A DNA stretch of 11,999 bases, taken from NCBI GenBank assembly GCA_903877945.1, contig CAIRFY010000674.1, forward strand, positions 1-11,999. Direction: 5' to 3'. The notes beneath the pieces were generated by a model that was not told the origin of the DNA, searched no databases, and was given only the letters and a program-made list of their open reading frames with translations. Positions 4,825-11,999 of the stretch are shown one piece after another. Each line of letters opens with the position of its first letter. Position 1 is the first letter of the stretch. Position numbers and translations under genes: made by a program. Source of the stretch: an uncultured Oscillochloris sp. GTDB lineage: Bacteria; Chloroflexota; Chloroflexia; Chloroflexales; Chloroflexaceae.

Positions 4825-6087
4825 GTGGCTGTAGATGAGACTCTGCGCGTCGCCGTGGTGACAATGCCCGATCAAATCGATCAGGACTGGATCGCCCGAC
4901 TTGGACAGGATCCACGGGTTGGCTGGATGGAGCGCGTGGCCATCCTCTCGACGGGCCTAGAAATGGTGCAGCAGAGCCGCCCCGATGTGGTGATCGTTGA
5001 CCGGCCACCGGTGGAGGCCGAAGAATTTATTCGGCAGGTCTTCACGTCGTTGCCGACGACAACTTGTATCGCTCTCACCTCGCTGACTGACATCACCGTG
5101 GTGCGCCGACTCATGATGGCGGGTGCGCGCGATGTGTTGGTGCGTCCGGTGTCCCACACCGATGTCCTCCAGAGCCTGAATTCCGTGATGCGGATCGAGC
5201 AGGATCGGCGTAGCCGCCAATTGGTCAGCAGCGACCACCACGGCTACGGGCGCGGTAAGTTTGTGGTGGTGATCTCGCCTAAGGGCGGTGCCGGTACGAC
5301 GGTGGTGGCCACCAATTTGGCCGTGGCCCTGCGCCAGATCAGCTCGGGGCGCGTGGCCCTCGCCGACTTCGGGCTCCAGTTCGGCCATGTGGGTACGCAT
5401 ATGAACCTTTTCTCGCGCCACACCTTGCAAAACCTGCTGACCAAGAGCGATGAGATCGACGATACGATCCTGGCTGGTGTCATGCAACAGCACGGCTCGG
5501 GCGTCCACGTACTCCTGACCCCTAGTTCGCCCGAGGTGGCCGGCGAGATCACCCGCGAGCAGATCAGCACCGTCCTCGATAGCCTCCTCCTCCGCTATAG
5601 CTATGTCATCGCCGATACCTGGTGCGTCCTCGATGAGGTGACGATGACCCTGCTTGAGCGGGCTGACGATGTGCTGGTGGTCACCACTCCCGAGATCCCG
5701 GCCCTCAAAAACGTCAAGTTCTTTCTTGAATATCTGGGCCAGCACCAGCTTACCCGTGGTCGTGTGAGTATTGTGCTGAACCGCTTCCCGAGCGTGGATA
5801 GTGTCTCGCTGGAGGATGTGCAGCAGCACCTGCGCCACCCGGTCAGTGCGAACATCCCGAGCGCTGGGCAGTTGGTGACCTACAGCATCAACCGTGGGGT
5901 GCCGGTGGTCCTCTCGCACCCGCAGAGCTGGGTGGGCCAGAGCCTGCGGAAGCTGGCGGCCTATGTGGCGGGCGAGCAGGTGAGTACGATCAGCTTGGAA
6001 CCGGAGAAGGGTAAGGGGAAGGACAATGCGGGTGGCCAGCCGCGCCGTGGCTTTTTCGAGAGTCTGCGCCGCCAGACATCGCGGTAG
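4825..6087 (+). CDS. tadZ: TadZ/CpaE-like ParA-type ATPase with pseudo-receiver domain
   Basis: Cytoplasmic protein expected to localise the Tad machine at the membrane, possibly to the pole. The 420-residue product starts at GTG 4825 after AAAGGGA. Residues 8-123 form a receiver-like fold with Asp59 at the phospho-acceptor position (VVIVDRPP). The acidic pair after strand 1 is absent (VAVVTMPDQ) and the switch lysine is Arg107 (VRPVS), so phosphorylation is doubtful. Residues 145-385 form a MinD/ParA-type domain with a deviant Walker A, KGGAGTT (153-159). The signature Lys153 is kept and the usual second Lys is Thr, as in many CpaE proteins. ADFGLQFGH (180-188) and ADTWCVLDE (263-271) follow. 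The C-terminus is short and basic (GKGKDNAGGQPRRGF). A palindromic repeat separates it from tadA. Confidence 0.88.
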   Translation: MAVDETLRVAVVTMPDQIDQDWIARLGQDPRVGWMERVAILSTGLEMVQQSRPDVVIVDRPPVEAEEFIRQVFTSLPTTTCIALTSLTDITVVRRLMMAGARDVLVRPVSHTDVLQSLNSVMRIEQDRRSRQLVSSDHHGYGRGKFVVVISPKGGAGTTVVATNLAVALRQISSGRVALADFGLQFGHVGTHMNLFSRHTLQNLLTKSDEIDDTILAGVMQQHGSGVHVLLTPSSPEVAGEITREQISTVLDSLLLRYSYVIADTWCVLDEVTMTLLERADDVLVVTTPEIPALKNVKFFLEYLGQHQLTRGRVSIVLNRFPSVDSVSLEDVQQHLRHPVSANIPSAGQLVTYSINRGVPVVLSHPQSWVGQSLRKLAAYVAGEQVSTISLEPEKGKGKDNAGGQPRRGFFESLRRQTSR

Positions 6088-6119
6088 ATGTACGGTTCGG
6101 ATCATCGTTTGTTGCCGGT

Positions 6120-6178
6120 CAGCCCTCACCCCCTGCCCCTCTCCCTCACGGGGAGAGGGGGCTGGGGGGTGAGGGCTG
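6120..6178. repeat. REP-like GC-rich palindrome inside the tad operon
   Basis: An almost perfect inverted repeat of about 25-bp arms with a 4-base loop fills most of the 145-bp gap between tadZ and tadA. The arms are CAGCCCTCACCCCC...CTCTCCC and its complement, interrupted by two single-base bulges. Its right arm matches 1067-1094 at the aroE 3' end with one mismatch in 28. As RNA it would form a very stable hairpin within the tad message, and it has no U tract after it. It may set the ratio of upstream to downstream transcripts. It is the only large gap in the operon. Confidence 0.9.
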
Positions 6179-6232
6179 TACGAGGAAACGTCCGATTTGA
6201 AACATGTCTTAGATGTACTGAAGGAGAAGGCT

Positions 6233-7642
6233 ATGCCACGATTACGTTTCTCCCGCCCCGAGAGTGGCCCTGCTAGCGACCGTGAGGCTCCTGCTCCTAC
6301 TCCCGCGAGCGTACCGACGAGCGTTGTTCCCTCGCGCCCGATCACCGCCGGCGACTATGCCAATACCTCGAATGAGGATCGCGATCTGATCGCCAAGGTG
6401 CAGGCCCGCCTCGTGTCTGAACCCGATAACGCCAATACCCGCCGCGACCCGGAACACTGGCCACGTCGCATCGCGGCCCTTGTCGCTGAGCAAATCGAGG
6501 TGTCGGGACGCGCTATCACCGAGCGCGACCGCGTCCGGCTCAGCCGCCACGCTCAGGCCGAGCTGTTGGGACTAGGGCCGCTGGAGCCGCTTCTCGCCGA
6601 TGATAGCATTAGTGAAATTATGGTCAATGGTCCCAATAGCGTCTGGGTGGAGCGCAGCGGTCGGATTGAATTAACCGGGGCTACGTTCCTGAACGATGAA
6701 CATATCCGACGAATCATCGACCGGATCATCTCGCCCCTCGGTCGTCGCTGCGATGAAACCACGCCGATGGTGGACGCACGTCTGGCTGATGGCTCGCGCC
6801 TCAATGCGATCATCCCGCCGCTCTGTCTGAATGGCCCGACTCTGACGATCCGCAAGTTTTTTAAGAAGCCCCTCGGGCCTGCCGATCTGATCGCCCGTGG
6901 CGCGGCGACCACCGAGCTGATCGAGTTGCTGCGCGCCTGCGTCCTCGGCCACCTCAATATTGTTGTCTCTGGCGGCACCGGCACCGGTAAAACGACCATC
7001 CTCAACATGCTCTCGTCGTTTATTCCCGATGGCGAACGGATCATCACCATCGAGAATGCTGCCGAACTCCAGCTCCAACAGCGCCACGTCGTCACTTTGG
7101 AGACTCGCCCAGCCAATATTGAGGGCCGTGGTGAAGTGGCCATCCGCGACCTGGTGGTGAACGCCCTGCGTATGCGCCCCGACCGGATTGTTGTCGGTGA
7201 GTGTCGCTCCGGCGAGGCCCTGGATATGCTCCAGGCGATGAACACGGGCCACGATGGCTCGATGACGACCTTACACGCCAATACCCCGCGTGACGCGATC
7301 AGCCGTATGGAAACGATGGTGCTGATGGCCGGACTCGATCTGCCGCAGCGCGCCATCCGTGAGCAGATCTCAGCCGCCGTGCATGTGATCATCCAACTGG
7401 AGCGACTCCAAGATGGCTCGCGCAAAATCGTTAAGGTGAATGAACTGACCGGCATGGAAGGCGATGTGATCACGATGTCTGAGATCTTCACCTTCCAGCA
7501 GCAGGGTGTGCGCGAGGGCAAAGTCGTGGGCAAGATCATGCCCACGGGCATCCGCCCGCGCTTCTTAGAGAAGCTCCAGCAAAATGGGATTAACCTGCCG
7601 CCAAGCGTCTTTGGTTTCAGTGGTCGACAGACGGGGGCGTAG
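6233..7642 (+). CDS. tadA: Tad pilus secretion ATPase TadA/CpaF
   Basis: Hexameric cytoplasmic ATPase of the type II/IV secretion superfamily that powers Tad pilin assembly. The 469-residue product has a Pro/Ala/Ser-rich disordered N-terminus (1-45) and a helical region with LGPLEPLLADDSISEIMVNG (114-133), typical of CpaF. The core has Walker A SGGTGTGKTT (246-255; Lys253), Asp box IENAAELQ (273-280), Walker B RIVVGECR (318-325; Glu323) and His box GHDGSMTTLHAN (339-350). All catalytic residues are present. The start is ATG 6233 because AAGGAG lies six bases upstream. A TTG at 6197, preceded by GAGGAA, would add 12 residues and cannot be excluded. tadB starts two bases after the stop, so the two are probably translated together. 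Confidence 0.96.
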   Translation: MPRLRFSRPESGPASDREAPAPTPASVPTSVVPSRPITAGDYANTSNEDRDLIAKVQARLVSEPDNANTRRDPEHWPRRIAALVAEQIEVSGRAITERDRVRLSRHAQAELLGLGPLEPLLADDSISEIMVNGPNSVWVERSGRIELTGATFLNDEHIRRIIDRIISPLGRRCDETTPMVDARLADGSRLNAIIPPLCLNGPTLTIRKFFKKPLGPADLIARGAATTELIELLRACVLGHLNIVVSGGTGTGKTTILNMLSSFIPDGERIITIENAAELQLQQRHVVTLETRPANIEGRGEVAIRDLVVNALRMRPDRIVVGECRSGEALDMLQAMNTGHDGSMTTLHANTPRDAISRMETMVLMAGLDLPQRAIREQISAAVHVIIQLERLQDGSRKIVKVNELTGMEGDVITMSEIFTFQQQGVREGKVVGKIMPTGIRPRFLEKLQQNGINLPPSVFGFSGRQTGA

Positions 7643-7644
7643 CG

Positions 7645-8619
7645 ATGGACATCAACATGGTGATCATCATTGCTGTGTCTGTACTCTCCTCCCTCACGAT
7701 CATCGTGCTGGTGCTTGGGTTGCGTGCAATCACAAGCGAGCGTAACCCGCTGGCATCACGGATCCGGACCTACCTGAGCGACGATGTCTACGGGATAGAT
7801 GAGGCTGAACGGGTGGCGGAACTGCCCAGCGCACGCATCGCCGAGCGGATCAACACGAGCATTAGGCAGCGTGGCTTTGCCCAGGGGATCGCGCGCCAGC
7901 TTGAGCAGGCCAACCTGCCCTTGACGGTGCCCGAGTGGATTCTGCTACGCATCGCTATCCCCCTGATGCTGTCGCTGGGTGCCCTGATCTACTGGCGGAG
8001 CATGCTGGTGCTGCCGATCACGCTGATCGGCGGCTTCGTCACACCAATCTTCTGGCTGCGCTCGCTACGCAACCGGCGCAGTACCCTCTTTAACGAGCAG
8101 CTTGCTGAAACCCTGACGATGATCGGTGGTGCCCTACGCGGCGGATTCAGTCTGCCTCAAGGTATGGCGATGGTGGCCAGAGAGGCTCGTCAACCGACTC
8201 GCAGCGAGCTTGAGCGCGTGACCCAGGAAGTTCGCCTTGGACTAAGCCTCAACGATGCTCTCGACAATCTTGTCGCACGCCTCCAGAGTACCGACCTGGA
8301 GTTGGTGGTCGCCGCGATCAAGATCAATAGCCGTGTGGGTGGCAATCTGACCGAGATTCTCGATAGCATCAGCGTGACGATCCGCGAGCGCGATAAGTTG
8401 CGTCGTGAGGTGCGGGTGATCACCTCAATGCAGCGCATGTCATCCTACGTTATTGGCGCTATGCCTCCCGGTCTTGCCCTGTTGCTCTTTATGATAAATC
8501 CAGACTATATCAAGAAGCTGTTCCAGCCTGGGATTACCCTGTGTATCCCCATTATCGCGGGGGTCTTCTCGCTCGTTGGTTTCCTGGTGATCCAGAAAAT
8601 ATCCGATATTAAGGTCTGA
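7645..8619 (+). CDS. tadB: Tad pilus inner-membrane platform protein TadB
   Basis: Polytopic T2SS GspF-like protein that, with TadC, forms the membrane platform turned by the TadA ATPase. The 324-residue product has an N-terminal helix (about 5-27), a cytoplasmic basic/helical stretch (28-98) and two helices (about 99-117 and 119-139). The GspF domain (about 147-270) contains GGALRGGFSLPQGM (161-174) and INSRVGGNLTEILDSI (227-242). Two C-terminal helices (about 267-285 and 299-317) complete it. This is the normal TadB plan and length. The start lies two bases after the tadA stop and has only a weak G-rich ribosome site, consistent with translational coupling. tadC follows after four bases. 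Confidence 0.95.
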   Translation: MDINMVIIIAVSVLSSLTIIVLVLGLRAITSERNPLASRIRTYLSDDVYGIDEAERVAELPSARIAERINTSIRQRGFAQGIARQLEQANLPLTVPEWILLRIAIPLMLSLGALIYWRSMLVLPITLIGGFVTPIFWLRSLRNRRSTLFNEQLAETLTMIGGALRGGFSLPQGMAMVAREARQPTRSELERVTQEVRLGLSLNDALDNLVARLQSTDLELVVAAIKINSRVGGNLTEILDSISVTIRERDKLRREVRVITSMQRMSSYVIGAMPPGLALLLFMINPDYIKKLFQPGITLCIPIIAGVFSLVGFLVIQKISDIKV

Positions 8620-8623
8620 AACC

Positions 8624-9553
8624 ATGAACACACCGATAATAATTATCCTGATCAGCGTGATGGCAGGCAGCAGCGTGCTACTTCTGATGTTCGGCGTTAT
8701 GCGGATGCGTCGTCGGCCCGTCTTGGCCGACCGGCTCAACCGCTACCTGGGCGACGAGCAATCAAACATATTCCAAGAGGTCAAGATAACACGGCCCTTC
8801 TCGGAACGGGTGACAATGCCGATGCTACGCCGACTGGCCCGGCTCTTCAGTTGGATGTGGCCGGAGACGCGCCTGCGGGCATCTCAGCAACTCCTGCTGA
8901 TGGCTGGCGCTCGGAACCTTGGTACGGTGGAGTTTCTCGGGCTGCGGCTGCTCAGCGGTATGGGCATGCTTGCTATGGGCATCGGCTACAGTTATCTGGC
9001 TGGTCTCAAGATCAGCTTTGTGAGCATCATTATTCACAGTGTTGTTGCCATCTGTGGATTTTCGTTGCCGAAATTCTGGATCACGCGCCAGATCACCCGT
9101 CGCCAGCGGGAGATTACCAACGCGCTGCCTGACGCCCTGGATATGCTGACGATCACTATCGAGGCCGGGCTGAGCTTTGAGAGCAGCCTCCAGGAGGTCT
9201 TGGGCCGCTGGGACAACGACCTCTCGCGGGAATTTGCCCGCGTGCTGCGCGATATCGGCATGGGCCAGAGCCGCCGCGCCGCGCTGAGCAGTTTGGGGGA
9301 TCGCACCGGTGTACCCGATGTTCTTAGCTTTGTTACGGCCCTCAACCAGGCCGACGAACTGGGCGTAAGCATTGGGCGCGTGCTCAGGAGCCAGTCTGAG
9401 GATATGCGCGTGCGCCGCCGCCAGCGCGCTCACGAGAAGGCTAACCAAGCTCCGGTTAAAATTATGTTCCCTCTGGTGTTCTTGATCTTCCCGGCGATCT
9501 TCGCCGTGATCTTGGGACCGGCGATCCCCCAGCTTCTGTCCATCGGAAATTAG
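8624..9553 (+). CDS. tadC: Tad pilus inner-membrane platform protein TadC
   Basis: Second GspF-domain platform protein of the Tad machine, expected to pair with TadB. The 309-residue product has membrane helices at about 5-27, 105-125, 130-148 and 281-300. Its cytoplasmic GspF domain begins with LPDALDMLTITIEAGLSF (168-185), a strong TadC signature, and includes ALNQADELGVSIGRVLRSQ (239-257). The C-terminus, APVKIMFPLVFLIFPAIF (276-293) then GPA, is typical of TadC. AAGG precedes ATG 8624 by nine bases. The gene is complete and of usual length. A 48-base gap separates it from the VWA gene. Confidence 0.95.
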   Translation: MNTPIIIILISVMAGSSVLLLMFGVMRMRRRPVLADRLNRYLGDEQSNIFQEVKITRPFSERVTMPMLRRLARLFSWMWPETRLRASQQLLLMAGARNLGTVEFLGLRLLSGMGMLAMGIGYSYLAGLKISFVSIIIHSVVAICGFSLPKFWITRQITRRQREITNALPDALDMLTITIEAGLSFESSLQEVLGRWDNDLSREFARVLRDIGMGQSRRAALSSLGDRTGVPDVLSFVTALNQADELGVSIGRVLRSQSEDMRVRRRQRAHEKANQAPVKIMFPLVFLIFPAIFAVILGPAIPQLLSIGN

Positions 9554-9601
9554 ATACTATCGGGCCAAGGGTCACAAACCATCACTACGGAGTAGCGCGT
9601 T

Positions 9602-10843
9602 ATGGACACTCATCCCGATCAATCTACACCCGAAGAACTTTACGACCAGGCTCTGGCCTTGTTCCGCAACGCGCGCTGGGATGAGGCAATCAGTGTGTTG
9701 CGGCAGCTACAGGCCCAAAGCAACGCCTACCCAGAGGCCGAGGCGATGCTGGACGACATTCAGCTCAAACAGGGCTTGGAGCGTATTCAGGCTCCTATAG
9801 CCGCAGCCCCGCCCCGCGAACAGACGAAGCGCGGGCAGGGAGTCATCGTGGCGGCAGTCACATTGGTGGCCGTGAGTCTGATCAGCGGCCTGTTGATTTT
9901 TATATCAGGCTCGTCCGCACTACCGTTGGGCCTCACATCGATAAGCCAGCAGGCGGCGGTGGGTGCCCTGCCCACGGCAGCACCCAGCGTGCCGACCGCC
10001 ACCACCGAGGTGATTCTCCCCGGCATAGGCGTACTCACAGTGGCTCAGACGGAATCCGTAACGACGACAGACAATATCTACTTTATCCTCGATGCGTCAG
10101 GGAGTATGCTGGCCAAGATTAACAATCAGCGCAAGATTGACATGGCTCACGAAGCGATGGGTGCGCTGGTGCGGGATCTCAGCTCCTCGACCAATATTGC
10201 CTTGCGTACCTACGGACGCAATCGTACCAATGACTGTAGCGACATCGAGCTGATCAGCCCGATGGGGCCGCTGAACCGTGACACGCTGCTCGCTCAGATT
10301 AACTCAATTGTTCCGGTAAACCGTAGCAACACCCCACTTGGTAGCTCGCTGGCCGCGCTATCCGCCGATCTGGCCGGTGTAACTGGCCAGACGTTGGTAG
10401 TCTTGCTCAGCGATGGTGAGGAGAACTGTAACGGCGACCCGGTGGCAGAGGCGACTCGCCTGCATACGAGTAATCCCAATGTGCGGGTGAGCGTGGTAGG
10501 ATTCGACATCGCCCCCGAGCTTCAGGCGCGCCTGGCGGCGATTGCGGAGGCCGGCGGCGGCAGTTACTTCGGGGCCGCTGATGTGAACCAGCTCGGTGCC
10601 GCTCTGAAACAGGCGATTATCCTCAACTACCGCGTCTACGACGCTCGTGACCAAGAGGTTGGACATGCCAACGTGGGCGATTCACTCAAGCTCCCGACGG
10701 GTAGTTACCGCGTGGTGATCGGCGGTGTCCCGCCGCTCCTAGAACAGACCGTGGGTATCCGCAAGGATATGGTGACCGTGATGACCATCAGCACCGACAA
10801 GGGGCGGTTGAGCGCCAAGCTGAGCCGCAACTGGGTGAAATAA
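9602..10843 (+). CDS. TPR-like / transmembrane / VWA-domain protein in the tad operon
   Basis: Exact function unknown; probably an outward-facing adhesion or assembly factor of the Tad system. The 413-residue product has a helical N-terminus resembling one or two TPR units (11-60, with ALALFRNARWDEAISVLRQL at 17-36). A single membrane helix follows (about 80-102), then an Ala/Pro/Thr linker (115-150). The VWA domain (about 157-340) has a complete metal site: DASGS (164-168), Thr244 and SDGEE with Asp271. Cys212 and Cys276 (NDCSD, ENCNG) could form a disulfide, as in related Ser-type VWA proteins. A beta-rich C-terminal domain (about 343-405) resembles PEGA-like modules. With no signal peptidase site, the TPR part should lie in the cytoplasm and the VWA outside. 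TadG proteins also carry VWA domains, but this layout differs. Start: ATG 9602 after GGAG. Confidence 0.85.
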   Translation: MDTHPDQSTPEELYDQALALFRNARWDEAISVLRQLQAQSNAYPEAEAMLDDIQLKQGLERIQAPIAAAPPREQTKRGQGVIVAAVTLVAVSLISGLLIFISGSSALPLGLTSISQQAAVGALPTAAPSVPTATTEVILPGIGVLTVAQTESVTTTDNIYFILDASGSMLAKINNQRKIDMAHEAMGALVRDLSSSTNIALRTYGRNRTNDCSDIELISPMGPLNRDTLLAQINSIVPVNRSNTPLGSSLAALSADLAGVTGQTLVVLLSDGEENCNGDPVAEATRLHTSNPNVRVSVVGFDIAPELQARLAAIAEAGGGSYFGAADVNQLGAALKQAIILNYRVYDARDQEVGHANVGDSLKLPTGSYRVVIGGVPPLLEQTVGIRKDMVTVMTISTDKGRLSAKLSRNWVK

Positions 10844-10847
10844 TGCC

Positions 10848-11999
10848 ATGAAAAACCGACACACGTCATCTCATTCACGGCACGGGGCGCAGAGCCTCGT
10901 TGAGTTTGCCCTGGTGCTTCCCTTGCTGCTGGTGCTGCTGCTGGGGATCATCAACCTGGGCTATATGCTCTTTATGTACGCTCAGATCAACAGCGCGGCC
11001 CGCGAAGGTGCCCGCGCCGCCGCTGTGCGGCCGTGTCCCCTTCCTTCCGAACTGGGAACCATCCGCACTCAGATCGTTGCCAGTCTGCCGGCCCTCGCTG
11101 ATACCAACCTGGTCTCGAATACGGTGCAGATCGACTATATTAGCTCCCTGCGCCAGAACTATGGCGACCCGGTGACGGTCACGGTACACTATCGTATCGA
11201 GCCACTTGATCCTTTTAGCGCAGGGATTATCAATGGGTTCGATCTTGACGCTGTGTCGATGCGTACCATCACCACCGGCTGCGATGGGCTGCGCCTGCCG
11301 TCTTTTGGCGCCCTGCCTACCGTGACGAGTATGCCTACCGATGTACCGGAGGATACGGAAACTCCGGCAGATACGGAGACCCCGACGGATACGGAAACTC
11401 CGACGGATACGGAAACTCCGACGGATACGGAAACTCCGACAAGTACAGAAACTCCGACGAGTACAGAAACTCCGACAAATACTGCCACCGATATAAATAC
11501 TCCTACAGTAGCAAATACGTCAACACAAACACCTACGGATACGGCTACATCAACGCGCACGGGAACACCGACGCGCACGAGTACCCCGACGCGCACGAGT
11601 ACCCCGACGCGCACGAGTACCCCGACCAATACGTTTACGCCTTGTCCGCTAACGGTGTGTACACCGACCCCAACGAATACGCCGACATCAACACCAACAC
11701 GTACTAATACACCGACGAATACGCCGACACCGACGAATACGCCGACGCGGACGAATACCCCGACAATCACTCCGACCCCGTCAAATACGCCGACAATTAC
11801 CTCAACTCCGACGCGGACAAATACGCCGACAAATACGAATACTCCAACAATCACGAATACCCCGACGCGCACGAGAACGCCGACGATTACGAGAACGCCG
11901 ACGATTACCAGAACACCTACGCGCACAAATACGCCGACAAATACGCCGACGAACACCCCGACGCCGACGAACACCCCGACGCCGACGGATACCCCGACG
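10848..11999 (+). CDS. tadE: TadE-like pseudopilin with long Thr-Pro-rich tail (partial)
   Basis: The frame is open from ATG 10848 to the window edge, 384 codons with no stop. Residues 13-40 give GAQSLVEFALVLPLLL and a hydrophobic helix, the TadE signature. Prepilin peptidase could cut after Gly13, or after Ala14, which would put Glu19 at +5 as in pilins. INSAAREGARAAAV (47-60) is the second TadE motif. A small beta-rich head follows to about residue 164, with Cys63 and Cys145. From about residue 165 on, nearly every residue fits a T-x-T-P pattern: acidic TDTETP units first, then neutral Asn/Ser and basic TRTSTP units, with one CPLTVC at 266-271. Such a tail is probably extracellular, extended and possibly O-glycosylated. 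TadE proteins are normally far shorter and lack this tail. The start lies five bases after the VWA stop, with GGGTGA upstream. Confidence 0.85.
   Translation, partial: MKNRHTSSHSRHGAQSLVEFALVLPLLLVLLLGIINLGYMLFMYAQINSAAREGARAAAVRPCPLPSELGTIRTQIVASLPALADTNLVSNTVQIDYISSLRQNYGDPVTVTVHYRIEPLDPFSAGIINGFDLDAVSMRTITTGCDGLRLPSFGALPTVTSMPTDVPEDTETPADTETPTDTETPTDTETPTDTETPTSTETPTSTETPTNTATDINTPTVANTSTQTPTDTATSTRTGTPTRTSTPTRTSTPTRTSTPTNTFTPCPLTVCTPTPTNTPTSTPTRTNTPTNTPTPTNTPTRTNTPTITPTPSNTPTITSTPTRTNTPTNTNTPTITNTPTRTRTPTITRTPTITRTPTRTNTPTNTPTNTPTPTNTPTPTDTPT
11349..11492 (+). repeat. 18-bp in-frame tandem repeat (TDTETP units)
   Basis: Eight 18-bp units code for EDTETP, ADTETP, TDTETP x3, TSTETP x2 and TNTATD. 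Units 3-5 (11385-11438) are identical, ACGGATACGGAAACTCCG, which indicates recent expansion. All units keep the reading frame of the TadE-like gene. Confidence 0.92.
11571..11624 (+). repeat. 18-bp in-frame tandem repeat (TRTSTP x3)
   Basis: Three identical copies of ACGCGCACGAGTACCCCG encode TRTSTP three times within the Thr-Pro tail. The unit length equals that of the acidic block at 11349-11492, but the sequence and charge differ, so it is a separate expansion. Confidence 0.9.
11625..11999 (+). repeat. Degenerate Thr-Pro codon repeat region
   Basis: The rest of the tail is built from 12- and 18-bp units of the type ACN-AAT-ACN-CCG (TNTP), with TPTP, TITRTP and TRTNTP variants. It contains the CPLTVC hexapeptide at residues 266-271 and runs off the window. 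Thr codons vary (ACG, ACA, ACC, ACT) while the amino-acid pattern is kept. Confidence 0.85.

Noticed and set aside
6088..6276. 62-residue plus-strand ORF between tadZ and tadA
   Set aside because: It is made of the palindromic repeat and overlaps the tadA start in another frame. It has no ribosome site.
4957..6345. 462-residue minus-strand ORF opposite tadZ
   Set aside because: It is an antisense shadow of a GC-rich gene. It is His/Arg-rich with no motif and runs through the intergenic palindrome, and the plus frame has clear receiver and ParA-type motifs.
6553..7551. 332-residue minus-strand ORF opposite tadA
   Set aside because: The TadA frame has every ATPase motif. The antisense product is Ser/Arg-rich and unlike any family I know.
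11189..11974. Long minus-strand ORF rich in Val-Gly (VGVFVGV repeats)
   Set aside because: It is the reverse reading of the Thr-Pro repeat of the TadE-like gene. The plus-strand frame has a recognisable TadE head and good operon context, and the Val-Gly product has no domain.

Overview
The window looks like a GC-rich bacterial chromosome segment, most probably from a filamentous Chloroflexota (Chloroflexus/Roseiflexus/Oscillochloris-like). This assignment is an inference. It rests on the gene content (a Tad pilus set with no outer-membrane secretin gene in sight, plus a surface protein with a very long Thr-Pro-rich tail) and on dense small repeats between genes (heptanucleotide arrays, GC-rich palindromes, a MITE-like hairpin). 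No rRNA, tRNA or CRISPR was seen.

Left part (1-3319), read on the minus strand: mltG (endolytic transglycosylase, 2252-3319), aroE (shikimate dehydrogenase, 1078-1917) and a pilD-type prepilin peptidase (234-974). The gaps are filled by repeats. A 33-unit heptamer array (1-231) ends two bases from the peptidase stop. A palindrome that recurs inside the tad operon supplies the last codons and stop of aroE. The 334 bp between mltG and aroE hold heptamer arrays, a duplicated copy of the first 14 codons of aroE, and a 150-bp MITE-like hairpin inserted in one copy of a duplicated sequence.

Middle (3320-3979): an AT-rich divergent control region. Two extended -10 boxes face the tad operon and one faces mltG.

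Right part (3980-11999), plus strand: one operon-like run, cpaB/rcpC, tadZ (cpaE-like), tadA (cpaF ATPase), tadB, tadC, a membrane protein with a TPR-like N-terminus and an extracytoplasmic VWA domain, and a TadE-like pseudopilin that continues past the window edge. TadA should power, TadZ position, and TadB/TadC anchor a Tad/Flp pilus machine. CpaB, the VWA protein and the TadE-like protein would be its outward-facing parts. The prepilin peptidase on the other strand could mature pilins for it. No flp major pilin, secretin or TadV is inside the window.

The most unusual items are: (i) the TadE-like protein with a charge-segregated, mucin-like Thr-Pro stalk of at least 215 residues; (ii) a 44-codon ORF beginning with the same 12 residues as AroE, ending in an ATGA overlap with the aroE start, and containing a heptamer array whose copy number sets the frame; and (iii) a MITE-like element whose empty site is preserved in the same window.
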